Source of the DNA: Streptomyces sp. NBC_00102
Lineage (GTDB): Bacteria; Actinomycetota; Actinomycetes; Streptomycetales; Streptomycetaceae
Assembly: GCF_026343115.1 (NCBI RefSeq)
Contig: NZ_JAPEMC010000001.1
Location: 3,658,001-3,722,000, forward strand
Direction: 5' to 3'
Length of the DNA stretch: 64,000 bases
The position numbers were made by a program, and so were the translations under genes. Below the pieces are notes generated by a model. It did not search any database. It worked only from the letters and a program-made list of their open reading frames with translations, and was not told where the DNA came from. This document shows positions 33,659 through 43,536 of the stretch, in pieces. How positions within the stretch are numbered: position 1 is the stretch's first letter; each line of letters begins with the position of its first letter.

Positions 33659-34171
33659 GTGACGGGCGTGGCAGCTGCGGAGGACCGGGAGAACCTGACC
33701 TACGAGACGTTCGGGCTCGCCGTGCGGGAGCTCGCGCAGGCGGTGGCCGACGACGGGTTCGAGCCCGATGTGGTGCTGAGCATCGCGCGGGGCGGCGTGT
33801 TCGTGGCCGGCGGTCTGGCGTACGCGCTGGACTGCAAGAACATCCACCTGGTCAACGTGGAGTTCTACACCGGTGTGGGCACGACCCTGGAGATGCCGGT
33901 CATGCTGGCGCCCGTCCCGAACGTCGTGGACTTCACGCGCAAGAAGGTCCTGATCGCCGACGACGTCGCCGACACCGGCAAGACGCTGAAGCTGGTCCGC
34001 GACTTCTGCCTGGACCACGTCGCCGAGGTACGCAGCGCGGTCATCTACGAGAAGCCGCAGTCGCTCGTGAAGTGCGAGTACGTGTGGAAGAAGACCGACC
34101 GCTGGATCAACTTCCCGTGGAGCGTCGAGAAGCCCGTCGTGCGGCGTACGGGGCAGGTTCTCGACTCCTGA
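33659..34171 (+). CDS. Phosphoribosyltransferase
   Basis: 170 aa. Type I PRTase fold; the PRPP loop is VLIADDVADTGKTLKL and the PPi-loop region is LSIARGGVFVAGGL. The rest (NVEFYTGVGTTLEMPVM) resembles Gpt/xanthine-type PRTases, but the base cannot be assigned. GTG at 33659, 16 bp after dcd, probable operon; ended by a strong terminator. Confidence 0.9.
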   Translation: MTGVAAAEDRENLTYETFGLAVRELAQAVADDGFEPDVVLSIARGGVFVAGGLAYALDCKNIHLVNVEFYTGVGTTLEMPVMLAPVPNVVDFTRKKVLIADDVADTGKTLKLVRDFCLDHVAEVRSAVIYEKPQSLVKCEYVWKKTDRWINFPWSVEKPVVRRTGQVLDS

Positions 34172-34195
34172 GGGACCGAGGCAGCAGCGGTATCG

Positions 34196-34249
34196 CGTAC
34201 GGAGAAGGCCCGGGCCCCCGCAGATAGGGGTCCGGGCCTTCTCCGTACG
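34196..34249. terminator. Bidirectional terminator between convergent genes
   Basis: Stem of about 20 bp: CGTACGGAGAAGGCCCGG paired with CCGGGCCTTCTCCGTACG, extended by CCCC/GGGG around the loop CGCAGATA. Lies between plus-strand PRTase and minus-strand Yip1 genes. Confidence 0.85.
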
Positions 34250-34265
34250 GGCGGCGGTCTGCCGC

Positions 34266-35246
34266 TCAGATGACGCCGAGCTTGAGGATGGAGAGCAGGC
34301 CGATCAGCTGGAGTGCCGAGGCGCCCAGGGCCTTCGGCCAGGGCAGGTCGTGGGACTTGCTGATCATCGAGGTGAAGAGCGCTCCGGCGGCCAGCAGGGT
34401 GAGCCAGCCGATGATCTGGACGAACGAGTTGTCGCCGCCCAGGAAGAGGGCGAAGAGCAGTCGGGGGGCGTCCGTGATCGACATGATCAGCATGGAGAGG
34501 CCCACGGTGGGCTGCCAGGCTCCGTCGCCGCCGAGCTGGCGAGCCAGGGTGTGGGTCACCGCACCGAGGATCAGGCCGCCGATGACGAAACCGACGCCGG
34601 TGAGGATGACGTAGGGGACGGCCGTGGAGATGGTGGCGTTGATGGCCTCTTCGCGGGCCTGGTCGAAGCCGAACAGCGCCAGCAGCCCGTAGACGAAGGT
34701 GACGATCAGCGCGGGGCCCCAGACCGGGTAGTCCCGCATCTGCCAGAACGTCGCGCCGGGGCGCAGCACGATGCCGGACAGCAGGTCCTTCCAGGCCAGG
34801 CGCGGGCCGGCCGGCTGGGCCGGGGTGTTGCCCGCCTGGTAGGTGCCGCCGTCGTTGTACGGGTCGTCGCCGAGGCTGAACGCCTGCGTGTGTCCCGGGT
34901 TGTTCGCGTACGGGTCTTGGCGCGGGGCCTCCTGGTACGGGTCGCCGAAGTACTCCGGCTCACCGTGCCCGCCCGGCTGCTGGCCGCGTCCGTCGTACTG
35001 CCCGCGCCCGTCGTTGCCGCGGGGCGCGGAGGTGTAGCCGCCGCCGTTGCCGTACGGGGTCGCGCGGGGCGCGCCGTACTGCGGCGGGGCGGGGGTGCCG
35101 CCTGCCTGCGGCCACTGCTGGGCACCGTACGGGGGCTGTGGTGCCTGCTGCCCTCCGTACGGCTGCCGCTGCTGCGGTTGCCGCGCCTGCTGCGGTTGTT
35201 GCGGGGTGCGGTTGTCCCGGCCGCGTCCGATCCTGAATCCAGCCAC
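34266..35246 (-). CDS. Yip1 domain membrane protein with Gly/Pro/Gln-rich N-terminus
   Basis: 326 aa. The first about 150 residues are disordered (QQPQQARQPQQRQPYGGQQ and similar). The C-terminal half carries about five membrane helices after WKDLLSGIVLRPGATFWQMR, typical of Yip1-type proteins. GTG at 35246 is chosen because the conserved VAGFRIGRGRDNRTP begins there; SD is weak. Role unknown. Confidence 0.85.
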   Translation of the reverse strand: MAGFRIGRGRDNRTPQQPQQARQPQQRQPYGGQQAPQPPYGAQQWPQAGGTPAPPQYGAPRATPYGNGGGYTSAPRGNDGRGQYDGRGQQPGGHGEPEYFGDPYQEAPRQDPYANNPGHTQAFSLGDDPYNDGGTYQAGNTPAQPAGPRLAWKDLLSGIVLRPGATFWQMRDYPVWGPALIVTFVYGLLALFGFDQAREEAINATISTAVPYVILTGVGFVIGGLILGAVTHTLARQLGGDGAWQPTVGLSMLIMSITDAPRLLFALFLGGDNSFVQIIGWLTLLAAGALFTSMISKSHDLPWPKALGASALQLIGLLSILKLGVI

Positions 35247-35542
35247 GTGATCGAACGTACCTGGTCCGGGCCGCGCCCAGTGGGGGAGTGGGGGGACGCG
35301 GACGGCTTTGCGGCTGAGCTGTGACATCCCGTACGGGCTTCCGGGTGTGTTCCCGTACGGGTGAAGGCGTGGTCCCGTGCGGGTGAACACGGGTGAACAC
35401 GGATGAATACGGGTGCCGGTGCGTCCAGGTACGCGAAAAGCGGCCGGTCCTGCCCCCGAGGCAGGTCCGACCGCTTCTCACGTGCGGGTGGTGCGGGGTG
35501 GTGCTGTGGCGCCGGGTGGTGCGGGTGGTGCGGGGTGGTGCG

Positions 35543-37804
35543 TTACGCGGCCGGTTCCGGTTCGGGCTCCGGCTGGGGCTCGGGCTCCGGCTCGACGGGC
35601 TTCTTCACGGACTCCAGCAGGAGCTGCGAGACGTCCACGACCTGGATCGACTCCTTGGCCTTGCCGTCGTTCTTCTTGCCGTTGACCGAGTCGGTCAGCA
35701 TGACGAGGCAGAACGGGCAGGCGGTGGAGACGATGTCCGGGTTGAGGGAGAGGGCCTCGTCGACGCGCTCGTTGTTGATGCGCTTGCCGATCCGCTCCTC
35801 CATCCACATCCGCGCGCCGCCGGCGCCGCAGCAGAAGCCGCGCTCCTTGTGGCGGTGCATCTCCTCGTTCCGCAGGCCCGGAACGCTCTTGATGATCTCG
35901 CGCGGCGGTGTGTAGACCTTGTTGTGACGGCCCAGGTAGCAGGGGTCGTGGTAGGTGATCAGACCCTCGACCGGGGTCACCGGGACGAGCTTGCCCTCGT
36001 CCACCAGGTGCTGGAGCAGCTGGGTGTGGTGGATGACCTCGTACTCGCCGCCGAGCTGCGGGTACTCGTTGGCGATGGTGTTGAAGCAGTGCGGGCAGGT
36101 CGCGACGATCTTCTTCGTCGCCTTCGCCTTCTTGGTGGAGTCGTCCTCGTCATCCTCGCCGAACGCCATGTTCAGCATCGCGACGTTCTCCTGGCCGAGC
36201 TGCTGGAAGAGCGGCTCGTTGCCGAGGCGGCGGGCGGAGTCACCGGTGCACTTCTCGTCGCCGCCCATGATCGCGAACTTGACGCCCGCGATGTGGAGCA
36301 GCTCGGCGAAGGCCTTGGTGGTCTTCTTCGCCCGGTCCTCCAGGGCGCCGGCGCAGCCGACCCAGTAGAGGTAGTCGACCTCGGTGAGGTCCTCGACGTC
36401 CTTGCCGACGATCGGGACCTCGAAGTCGACCTCCTTGGTCCACTCGACGCGCTGCTTCTTGGCGAGCCCCCAGGGGTTGCCCTTCTTCTCCAGGTTCTTG
36501 AGCATCGTGCCCGCCTCGGACGGGAACGCGGACTCGATCATCACCTGGTAGCGGCGCATGTCGACGATGTGGTCGATGTGCTCGATGTCGACGGGGCACT
36601 GCTCGACGCAGGCACCGCAGGTGGTGCAGGACCAGAGGACGTCCGGGTCGATGACGCCGTTCTCCTCGGCGGTGCCGATCAGCGGGCGCTCGGCCTCCGC
36701 GAGGGCCGACGCCGGGACGTCCTTGAGCTGCTCCTCGGTGGCCTTCTCGTTGCCCTCCGTGTCCTTGCCGCCGCCGGCCAGCAGATACGGCGCCTTGGCG
36801 TGCGCGTGGTCGCGCAGGGACATGATGAGGAGCTTCGGGGAGAGCGGCTTGCCGGTGTTCCAGGCGGGGCACTGCGACTGGCAGCGGCCGCACTCGGTGC
36901 AGGTGGAGAAGTCGAGGATGCCCTTCCAGGAGAACTGCTCGACCTGGGAGACGCCGAAGACGTCGTCCTCGCCCGGGTCCTCGAAGTCGATCTCCTTGCC
37001 GCCGCTGGTCATCGGCTTGAGCTCGCCGAGCGCGACGGCTCCGTCCGCGTTCCGCTTGAACCAGATGTTCGGGAAGGCGAGGAAGCGGTGCCAGGCGACG
37101 CCCATGTTGGTGTTCAGCCCGACGGTGATCGCCCAGCCCATGGTGACGCCGAGCTTGATCATCGCGGTGAGGTAGACGAGGTTCTGCAGCGTGGAGAGGC
37201 CCAGGCCCTTGAACGCGGCGACCAGGGGGTACGACGCGAAGTACGAAGCCTCGTAGCCGTCCACGTGGTGCAGGGCGCCCTCGAGCCCGCGCAGGGTCAT
37301 GATCGCGAGGCCGATGACGAGGATGACCGACTCGACGAAGTACGCCTGGCCCATCTTGGACCCCGCGAACCGGGACTTGCGGCCCGGACGGGAGGGCAGG
37401 TTCAGCTGGCGGATCGCGATGAGGACGAGGATGCCCACCGTCGTCGCGAGCGCGATGAACTCCGTGTAGACCTCGTACGGCAGCCAGCCGCCGAGGACCG
37501 GGAGCACCCAGTCGGCCTTGAACAGCTGACCGTAGGCCGTGACGATGGTCAGGCCCAGGGTCAGGAAGCCGACGGCGACGAACCAGTGCGCGACGCCGAC
37601 GATGCCCCACCGGTTCATCCGGGTGTGGCCGACGAACTCCTTGGCCAGGGTGATCGTGCGGTTCTTGGGGTCGTCGGTGCGGCTGCCCGCGGGGACCGGC
37701 TGTCCGAGGCGGACGAACCGGTAGATCTGCGCGACGGCTCGGGAAATGAGCGCAACGCCGACCACGGTCAGCACCAGCGACACGATGATCGCGGCGAGTT
37801 GCAT
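35543..37804 (-). CDS. Membrane-bound (Fe-S) oxidoreductase, HdrD/GlpC-like
   Basis: 753 aa. About six N-terminal membrane helices (residues 1-240) are followed by two 4Fe-4S motifs, CTECGRCQSQCP and CTTCGACVEQCP, and two CCG domains (YHDPCYLGRH and FCCGAGGARMW; a first WVGCAG copy). This matches large actinobacterial Fe-S proteins related to heterodisulfide reductase subunit D and glycolate/lactate oxidase Fe-S subunits, probably passing electrons to menaquinone. The C-terminus is a Pro/Glu tail. ATG at 37804; AT-rich leader (37805-37879) probably holds its promoter. Monocistronic. Confidence 0.9.
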   Translation of the reverse strand: MQLAAIIVSLVLTVVGVALISRAVAQIYRFVRLGQPVPAGSRTDDPKNRTITLAKEFVGHTRMNRWGIVGVAHWFVAVGFLTLGLTIVTAYGQLFKADWVLPVLGGWLPYEVYTEFIALATTVGILVLIAIRQLNLPSRPGRKSRFAGSKMGQAYFVESVILVIGLAIMTLRGLEGALHHVDGYEASYFASYPLVAAFKGLGLSTLQNLVYLTAMIKLGVTMGWAITVGLNTNMGVAWHRFLAFPNIWFKRNADGAVALGELKPMTSGGKEIDFEDPGEDDVFGVSQVEQFSWKGILDFSTCTECGRCQSQCPAWNTGKPLSPKLLIMSLRDHAHAKAPYLLAGGGKDTEGNEKATEEQLKDVPASALAEAERPLIGTAEENGVIDPDVLWSCTTCGACVEQCPVDIEHIDHIVDMRRYQVMIESAFPSEAGTMLKNLEKKGNPWGLAKKQRVEWTKEVDFEVPIVGKDVEDLTEVDYLYWVGCAGALEDRAKKTTKAFAELLHIAGVKFAIMGGDEKCTGDSARRLGNEPLFQQLGQENVAMLNMAFGEDDEDDSTKKAKATKKIVATCPHCFNTIANEYPQLGGEYEVIHHTQLLQHLVDEGKLVPVTPVEGLITYHDPCYLGRHNKVYTPPREIIKSVPGLRNEEMHRHKERGFCCGAGGARMWMEERIGKRINNERVDEALSLNPDIVSTACPFCLVMLTDSVNGKKNDGKAKESIQVVDVSQLLLESVKKPVEPEPEPQPEPEPEPAA

Positions 37805-37887
37805 GAAGGGGCTCCTCGGGCCTGCGAGGGTGGGATTTTTGACACTACTAAGCAGTAACTTAATCAGTCTGTGCTGACACTATCCAC

Positions 37888-38751
37888 TTATTCCAGCGGG
37901 CTGTAGCCGGGCAGCCGGTGATCTGTGTCGCTCAGGCTGCCCTTGGCCCGCCGGGTCGGTCCGCGGAGGGTCGCGCGCACAGGAGTGTGCACGGATTCGG
38001 CCAGAATTGCCAGGTCGAGCCTGATTCGCTGGGTTTGGGTCCGGCTCAGGGCCAGGGTCTGGGCGTAGTGCAGGTCGAGCAGCGCCGCCTCGTCCCACGG
38101 CATCCCGGAACGCGCGCGCACCTGCGCGAGCCCGGTCAGCCCGGGGCGCAGCTCCAGCCGCCAGCGGCGCGGCCCGCCGTCCAGCAGGCGGGGGTCGTCC
38201 GGTGCGAGCGGCGCGGGGCCGACGAGCGACAGCTCCCCGCGCACGACGTGCGCCAGCCGGGAGACCGCGTCGAGCCGGAGCCACCGGGTGCGCAGCGACC
38301 GCAGGACGAAGGTGCGCCCGCCGAGCCCGGCCCGGGGGCTCCGGTCGATCACCCTGCCGGGGCCGTGCCGTACGGCGAGGGCGAGCGCGGCGCAGAGCAG
38401 GACGGGTGCCGCCAGGAGGAGCAGCGCCAGGCCGAGGGTCACGTCCAGCAGCCGTTTGGCCCCGCCGTCCAGGGGCAGGGGCGGGGCCGGTGGGCGTACG
38501 GGGACGGGGGCCGGCGTCCGTACCCCGCGTACCCCGCCGGGCGGCGGGACGTGCCTCGGGCGCGACGGGGGATCCATGGGCCGGGTCCCGCGCGACGGGG
38601 GATCCGTGGGCCGGGCCCCGCGCGACGGGGGATCCATGGGCCGGGCCCCGCGCGACGGCGGGCCGAGGGGCCGGACCGGTCGGGCCGCCTGGAGTGACTG
38701 CCACCATGCGCCGCCGCTCTGTCTGTAGCGTCGCTGCCTCGCGTTCCGCAT
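37888..38751 (-). CDS. Bacterial sugar transferase (undecaprenyl-phosphate type)
   Basis: 287 aa. Start of the catalytic part KRLLDVTLGLALLLLAAPVLL (membrane hairpin) and the core LSLVGPAPLAPDD plus LELRPGLTGLAQVR identify the WbaP/PssY-like phosphoglycosyl transferase family. The N-terminal 75 residues are a Pro/Arg repeat. Several positions are unusual (the common D-E or basic motif near the hairpin is poorly kept), so activity is not certain. ATG at 38751 chosen; a frame to 39018 runs through low-complexity DNA. Confidence 0.8.
   Translation of the reverse strand: MRNARQRRYRQSGGAWWQSLQAARPVRPLGPPSRGARPMDPPSRGARPTDPPSRGTRPMDPPSRPRHVPPPGGVRGVRTPAPVPVRPPAPPLPLDGGAKRLLDVTLGLALLLLAAPVLLCAALALAVRHGPGRVIDRSPRAGLGGRTFVLRSLRTRWLRLDAVSRLAHVVRGELSLVGPAPLAPDDPRLLDGGPRRWRLELRPGLTGLAQVRARSGMPWDEAALLDLHYAQTLALSRTQTQRIRLDLAILAESVHTPVRATLRGPTRRAKGSLSDTDHRLPGYSPLE
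38561..38662. repeat. 30-bp tandem repeat coding for Pro/Arg decapeptides
   Basis: Three copies plus a partial copy; each encodes PPSRGARPMD-like units on the minus strand in the sugar transferase N-terminus. Copy number is likely to vary. Confidence 0.85.
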
Positions 38752-39042
38752 CGCGCCCGCCCGGGTTTCGGAGTTCGGTGGGGGTCCGGAGCCGGTGCGT
38801 TTTGACCGGCTCACGGCATTTTGTGACAGAACAATCCCACGGTGCGATGGTGGGACGGGGTGAGTGGCGCGCCCCGCTTCCCGCGTGTCTCCCGGGCGCC
38901 GCGCAGGTCCCCCTCGGTGGGGCGAGGCCGGGCCGGGCCGTGGGGCGGACGAGGCGTGCGGGGTGTCCGGTTGGTGGCGCGCGGGGTCGCGTACCGCGCT
39001 GAGCTGCGCATTCGCCACCTGGCGCGGGTCATCGGCACTTAA

Positions 39043-39063
39043 GTTGAGTCTTCATGACTCAGG
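39043..39063. promoter_or_regulatory. HAIR (HspR) operator 1 of dnaK
   Basis: GTTGAGT-N7-ACTCAGG, near the HspR consensus CTTGAGT-N7-ACTCAAG. Upstream of a TTGACT/CATCCT promoter (39068-39096). The rest of the 38752-39137 gap shows no gene. Confidence 0.8.
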
Positions 39064-39094
39064 TCCGTTGACTCTGCGGCGGGTGTCATGCATC

Positions 39095-39115
39095 CTTGAG
39101 TCAGATCCGCTCAAG
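39095..39115. promoter_or_regulatory. HAIR (HspR) operator 2 of dnaK
   Basis: CTTGAGT-N7-GCTCAAG, one mismatch from consensus, overlapping the likely -10 and 23 bp before the dnaK start. Confidence 0.88.
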
Positions 39116-39137
39116 TAAGTCTTCAGGAGGAATCGAA

Positions 39138-40988
39138 ATGGCACGTGCGGTCGGCATCGACCTGGGCACGACTAACTCCGTCGTCAGCGTTCTCGAAGGC
39201 GGCGAGCCCACCGTCATCACCAACGCCGAAGGCGCCAGGACCACGCCGTCCGTCGTCGCCTTCGCGAAGAATGGCGAGGTGCTCGTCGGCGAGGTGGCCA
39301 AGCGTCAGGCCGTCACCAACGTCGACAGGACCATCCGCTCCGTCAAGCGCCACATGGGCACTGACTGGAAGATCGACCTCGACGGCAAGAGCTTCAACCC
39401 GCAGCAGATGAGCGCCTTCATCCTGCAGAAGCTGAAGCGCGACGCCGAGGCGTACCTGGGTGAGAAGGTGACCGACGCGGTCATCACCGTCCCGGCGTAC
39501 TTCAACGACTCCGAGCGTCAGGCGACCAAGGAGGCCGGTGAGATCGCGGGCCTCAACGTCCTGCGCATCGTCAACGAGCCGACCGCCGCCGCGCTGGCGT
39601 ACGGCCTCGACAAGGACGACCAGACGATCCTCGTCTTCGACCTCGGTGGCGGCACCTTCGACGTGTCGCTCCTGGAGATCGGTGACGGCGTCGTCGAGGT
39701 GAAGGCCACCAACGGTGACAACCACCTCGGTGGTGACGACTGGGACCAGCGCGTCGTCGACCACCTGGTGAAGCAGTTCGCCAACGGCCACGGCGTGGAC
39801 CTGTCCAAGGACAAGATGGCTCTCCAGCGTCTCCGCGAGGCCGCGGAGAAGGCGAAGATCGAGCTCTCGTCCTCGACCGAGACCACGATCAACCTGCCCT
39901 ACATCACGGCGTCCGCCGAGGGCCCGCTGCACCTGGACGAGAAGCTCACGCGCGCCCAGTTCCAGCAGCTGACCGCCGACCTGCTGGACCGGTGCAAGAG
40001 CCCGTTCCACAACGTCATCAAGGACGCGGGCATCGCCCTCTCCGAGATCGACCACGTCGTTCTCGTCGGCGGCTCGACCCGTATGCCGGCCGTCGCCGAG
40101 CTCGTCAAGGAGCTGACCGGTGGCCAGGACGCCAACAAGGGCGTGAACCCGGACGAGGTCGTCGCCATCGGCGCCTCGCTCCAGGCCGGTGTCCTCAAGG
40201 GTGAGGTCAAGGACGTCCTGCTCCTCGACGTCACCCCGCTGTCCCTCGGTATCGAGACCAAGGGCGGCATCATGACCAAGCTCATCGAGCGGAACACGAC
40301 GATCCCGACCAAGCGGTCCGAGATCTTCACCACCGCCGAGGACAACCAGCCCTCCGTGCAGATCCAGGTCTACCAGGGCGAGCGCGAGATCGCGGCGTAC
40401 AACAAGAAGCTCGGGATGTTCGAGCTGACGGGCCTGCCGCCGGCCCCGCGCGGCGTGCCGCAGATCGAGGTCACCTTCGACATCGACGCCAACGGCATCA
40501 TGCACGTCGGAGCCAAGGACCTCGGCACCGGCAAGGAGCAGAAGATGACCGTCACCGGTGGCTCCTCGCTGCCGAAGGACGAGGTCAACCGGATGCGCGA
40601 AGAGGCCGAGCAGTACGCCGACGAGGACCACCGTCGCCGCGAGGCCGCCGAGACGCGCAACCAGGGCGAGCAGCTCGTCTACCAGACGGAGAAGTTCCTC
40701 AAGGACAACGAGGACAAGGTTCCCGGCGACGTCAAGACGGAGGTGGAGACCGCGCTCGACGAGCTGAAGGAGAAGCTCAAGGGCGAGGACACCGCCGAGA
40801 TCCGTACGGCCACCGAGAAGGTCGCCGCCGTCTCCCAGAAGCTGGGCCAGGCGATGTACGCCAACGCCCAGGCCGATGGTGCGGCCGCCGGTGAGCCCGG
40901 TGCCGAGCAGGCCCGTCCGGCCGACGACGACGTCGTCGACGCCGAGATCGTGGACGACGAGAAGGACAGCAAGGGCGGTGCGGTGTGA
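39138..40988 (+). CDS. dnaK: Chaperone DnaK (Hsp70)
   Basis: 616 aa. ATPase domain with [26 protein letters not shown] and [10 protein letters not shown]; substrate domain and a disordered acidic C-terminus ([15 protein letters not shown]). ATG at 39138 follows AGGAGGA. First gene of dnaK-grpE-dnaJ-hspR; with DnaJ and GrpE it folds proteins, and in Streptomyces DnaK acts as HspR co-repressor. Two HAIR boxes precede it. Confidence 0.98.
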   Translation: MARAVGIDLGTTNSVVSVLEGGEPTVITNAEGARTTPSVVAFAKNGEVLVGEVAKRQAVTNVDRTIRSVKRHMGTDWKIDLDGKSFNPQQMSAFILQKLKRDAEAYLGEKVTDAVITVPAYFNDSERQATKEAGEIAGLNVLRIVNEPTAAALAYGLDKDDQTILVFDLGGGTFDVSLLEIGDGVVEVKATNGDNHLGGDDWDQRVVDHLVKQFANGHGVDLSKDKMALQRLREAAEKAKIELSSSTETTINLPYITASAEGPLHLDEKLTRAQFQQLTADLLDRCKSPFHNVIKDAGIALSEIDHVVLVGGSTRMPAVAELVKELTGGQDANKGVNPDEVVAIGASLQAGVLKGEVKDVLLLDVTPLSLGIETKGGIMTKLIERNTTIPTKRSEIFTTAEDNQPSVQIQVYQGEREIAAYNKKLGMFELTGLPPAPRGVPQIEVTFDIDANGIMHVGAKDLGTGKEQKMTVTGGSSLPKDEVNRMREEAEQYADEDHRRREAAETRNQGEQLVYQTEKFLKDNEDKVPGDVKTEVETALDELKEKLKGEDTAEIRTATEKVAAVSQKLGQAMYANAQADGAAAGEPGAEQARPADDDVVDAEIVDDEKDSKGGAV

Positions 40989-41623
40989 CGGAGGAGACCC
41001 CGGGCTTCGAGGAGAAGCCCGACGTCCCTTCCGGCGCCACCTCCGACGACGCCGAGCCGAAGGCCGCCTCCGAGGAGGCGGCCCCGGCCGGGGACGCTGA
41101 CCAGACCGCAGGCCTGACCGCGCAGCTGGACCAGGTACGCACGGCGCTCGCCGAGCGCACGACGGATCTCCAGCGGCTGCAGGCCGAGTACCAGAACTAC
41201 CGTCGCCGCGTCGAGCGGGACCGGGTCACGGTGAAGGAGATCGCCTCGGCGAACCTCCTGACCGAGCTCCTCCCCGTCCTCGACGACGTCGGCCGGGCCC
41301 GCGAGCACGGCGAGCTCGTCGGCGGCTTCAAGTCGGTGGCCGACTCCCTGGAGTCGATCGTCACCAAGCTGGGTCTCCAGCAGTTCGGCGAGGAGGGCGA
41401 GCCCTTCGACCCGACGATCCACGAAGCCCTGATGCACAGCTACGCGCCGGACGTCACGGAGACGACCTGCGTGGCGATCCTGCAGCCGGGGTACCGCTTC
41501 GGCGAGCGCACCATCCGCCCCGCGCGGGTCGCCGTGGCGGAGCCGCAGCCGGGCGCCACGCCCGCGGCGGCGAAGGAAGAGAAGGCAGACGACGAGGAGA
41601 GCGGTGGACCCGAGGAGGTCTGA
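40985..41623 (+). CDS. grpE: Nucleotide exchange factor GrpE
   Basis: 212 aa. Acidic disordered N-terminus, coiled coil ([36 protein letters not shown]) and the conserved [11 protein letters not shown] and [12 protein letters not shown] of the beta domain. GTG start overlaps the dnaK stop by GTGA. Releases ADP from DnaK. Confidence 0.97.
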   Translation: MTEETPGFEEKPDVPSGATSDDAEPKAASEEAAPAGDADQTAGLTAQLDQVRTALAERTTDLQRLQAEYQNYRRRVERDRVTVKEIASANLLTELLPVLDDVGRAREHGELVGGFKSVADSLESIVTKLGLQQFGEEGEPFDPTIHEALMHSYAPDVTETTCVAILQPGYRFGERTIRPARVAVAEPQPGATPAAAKEEKADDEESGGPEEV

Positions 41624-41797
41624 CATCACGTCGGACCACCCGGTCGCACACCGACCGGCCGGGCGGCCGGCCCCAGGGCCTGCCGCCCGGGCCTTGTCCA
41701 GGGACCGGCGTCGACCGGGGAGCGACAGCGCTCCCCGTGAGCCGGGCATGTCGTACGCGAGAGGCCGACGGCCGATCGTCCGGAAGGAGGGACGTCG

Positions 41798-42991
41798 ATG
41801 AGCACGAAGGACTTCGTCGAGAAGGACTACTACAAGGTCCTCGGCGTCCCGAAGGACGCCACCGACGCCGAGATCAAGAAGGCCTACCGGAAACTCGCCC
41901 GTGAGTTCCACCCGGACGCCAACAAGGGTGACGCCAAGGCCGAGGAGCGCTTCAAGGAGATCTCCGAGGCGAACGACGTCCTCGGCGACACCAAGCGGCG
42001 CAAGGAGTACGACGAGGCGCGCGCCCTCTTCGGCAACGGCGGGTTCCGGCCCGGTCCCGGTGCCGGAGGCGGGTTCCCCGGCGGCTTCGACCTGGGCGAC
42101 CTCTTCGGAGGCACCCAGGGCGGCGGGGCGGGCCAGGGCGGCGGCGGCTTCGGCGGCGGGGGAGGCCTCGGCGACGTGTTCGGCGGGCTCTTCAACCGCG
42201 GCGGCGCCGCCGGTACCCGGGTCCAGCCGCGCAGGGGCCAGGACATCGAGACCGAGGTGACGCTCAGCTTCACCGAGGCCGTCGACGGGGCCACGGTCCC
42301 GCTGCGGATGTCCAGCCAGGCGCCCTGCAAGGCGTGCTCCGGCACCGGCGACAAGAACGGCACCCCGCGGGTCTGCCCGACCTGTGTCGGTACCGGCCAG
42401 GTCTCGCGCGGCAGCGGTGGCGGGTTCTCGCTCACCGACCCGTGCGTGGACTGCAAGGGCCGCGGTCTGATCGCCGAGAACCCCTGCGAGGTCTGCAAGG
42501 GCAGCGGACGCGCCAAGTCCGCCCGCACCATGCAGGTCCGCATCCCGGCGGGTGTCCTGGACGGGCAGCGGATCCGGCTGCGCGGCAAGGGCGGCCAGGG
42601 CGAGCGGGGCGGTCCGGCCGGCGACCTCTACGTCGCCGTCCACGTGGACGCGCACCCGGTCTTCGGCCGCAAGGGCGACAACCTCACCGTCACCGTGCCC
42701 GTCACCTTCCCGGAGGCGGCGCTCGGCGGCGAGGTGAAGGTCCCCACCCTCGGTGGCCCTCCGGTCACCCTCAAGATCCCCGCGGGTACCCCGAACGGGC
42801 GTACGATGCGCGCCCGCGGCAAGGGCGCCGTGCGCAAGGACGGCACCCGGGGTGACCTCCTCGTCACCGTGGAGGTCGCGGTGCCCACCGAGCTGGGCGA
42901 CGAAGCCAGGGAAGCGCTGGAGGCCTACCGCAAGGCGGCCGCGGTCCAGGACCCGCGGGCCGACCTGTTCCAGGCCGCGAAGGGAGCTTGA
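41798..42991 (+). CDS. dnaJ: Chaperone DnaJ
   Basis: 397 aa. J domain (residues 10-75, HPD in EFHPDANKGD), Gly/Phe-rich region (about 80-140), four CxxCxGxG-type zinc repeats (CKACSGTG, CPTCVGTG, CVDCKGRG, CEVCKGSG) and C-terminal substrate domains. ATG at 41798 after AAGGAGG. 174 bp after grpE. Confidence 0.97.
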   Translation: MSTKDFVEKDYYKVLGVPKDATDAEIKKAYRKLAREFHPDANKGDAKAEERFKEISEANDVLGDTKRRKEYDEARALFGNGGFRPGPGAGGGFPGGFDLGDLFGGTQGGGAGQGGGGFGGGGGLGDVFGGLFNRGGAAGTRVQPRRGQDIETEVTLSFTEAVDGATVPLRMSSQAPCKACSGTGDKNGTPRVCPTCVGTGQVSRGSGGGFSLTDPCVDCKGRGLIAENPCEVCKGSGRAKSARTMQVRIPAGVLDGQRIRLRGKGGQGERGGPAGDLYVAVHVDAHPVFGRKGDNLTVTVPVTFPEAALGGEVKVPTLGGPPVTLKIPAGTPNGRTMRARGKGAVRKDGTRGDLLVTVEVAVPTELGDEAREALEAYRKAAAVQDPRADLFQAAKGA

Positions 42992-42992
42992 G

Positions 42993-43439
42993 ATGGACGG
43001 CCGCCGACGTAATCCGTACGAACTGACCGATGAGAGCCCGGTGTACGTGATCTCGATCGCGGCCCAGCTCTCGGGCCTGCACCCGCAGACACTCCGTCAG
43101 TACGACCGCCTCGGCCTGGTCTCCCCGGACCGCACGGCCGGACGCGGACGGCGTTACTCGGCCCGTGACATCGAACTGCTGCGCACCGTGCAGCAGTTGT
43201 CCCAGGACGAGGGCATCAACCTGGCCGGCATCAAGCGCATCATCGAGCTGGAGAACCAGGTCGCCGCGCTCCAGCAGCGCGTCGTCGAGCTCTCCGCCGC
43301 GGTGGACGGGGCGGCGGTCGCCATGCAGCAGCGCGAGGCTCAGGTGCACGCTTCGTACCGGCGCGACCTCGTGCCGTACCAGGACGTGCAGCAGACCAGT
43401 GCGCTCGTCGTCTGGCGGCCCAAGCGGCCGAAGGACTGA
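42993..43439 (+). CDS. hspR: Heat shock repressor HspR (MerR family)
   Basis: 148 aa. MerR-type winged helix: VYVISIAAQLSGLHPQTLRQ, YDRLGLVSPDRTAGRGRRYS, followed by a coiled coil (IELENQVAALQQRVVELSAA). Starts 1 bp after dnaJ with GGGAG upstream. Represses dnaK and clpB operons through HAIR sites, three of which are visible in this window. Confidence 0.96.
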   Translation: MDGRRRNPYELTDESPVYVISIAAQLSGLHPQTLRQYDRLGLVSPDRTAGRGRRYSARDIELLRTVQQLSQDEGINLAGIKRIIELENQVAALQQRVVELSAAVDGAAVAMQQREAQVHASYRRDLVPYQDVQQTSALVVWRPKRPKD

Positions 43440-43471
43440 CAGCGGACGGGCGCCTGTCGCCCGGTCGACGC

Positions 43472-43516
43472 GAAGGCCCGCCCACCGGTGTTCGGACACC
43501 GGTGGGCGGGCCTTTC
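43472..43516. terminator. Terminator after hspR, bidirectional
   Basis: GAAGGCCCGCCCACCGGTGT-tcgg-ACACCGGTGGGCGGGCCTTT: 20-bp perfect stem between the convergent hspR and LuxR-like genes. Confidence 0.92.
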
Positions 43517-43536
43517 GCACGGGCTGGGTGCCGGTG

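Noticed and set aside
39123..42655. Long minus-strand open frames across dnaK, grpE and dnaJ
   Set aside because: Shadows of highly conserved plus-strand genes.
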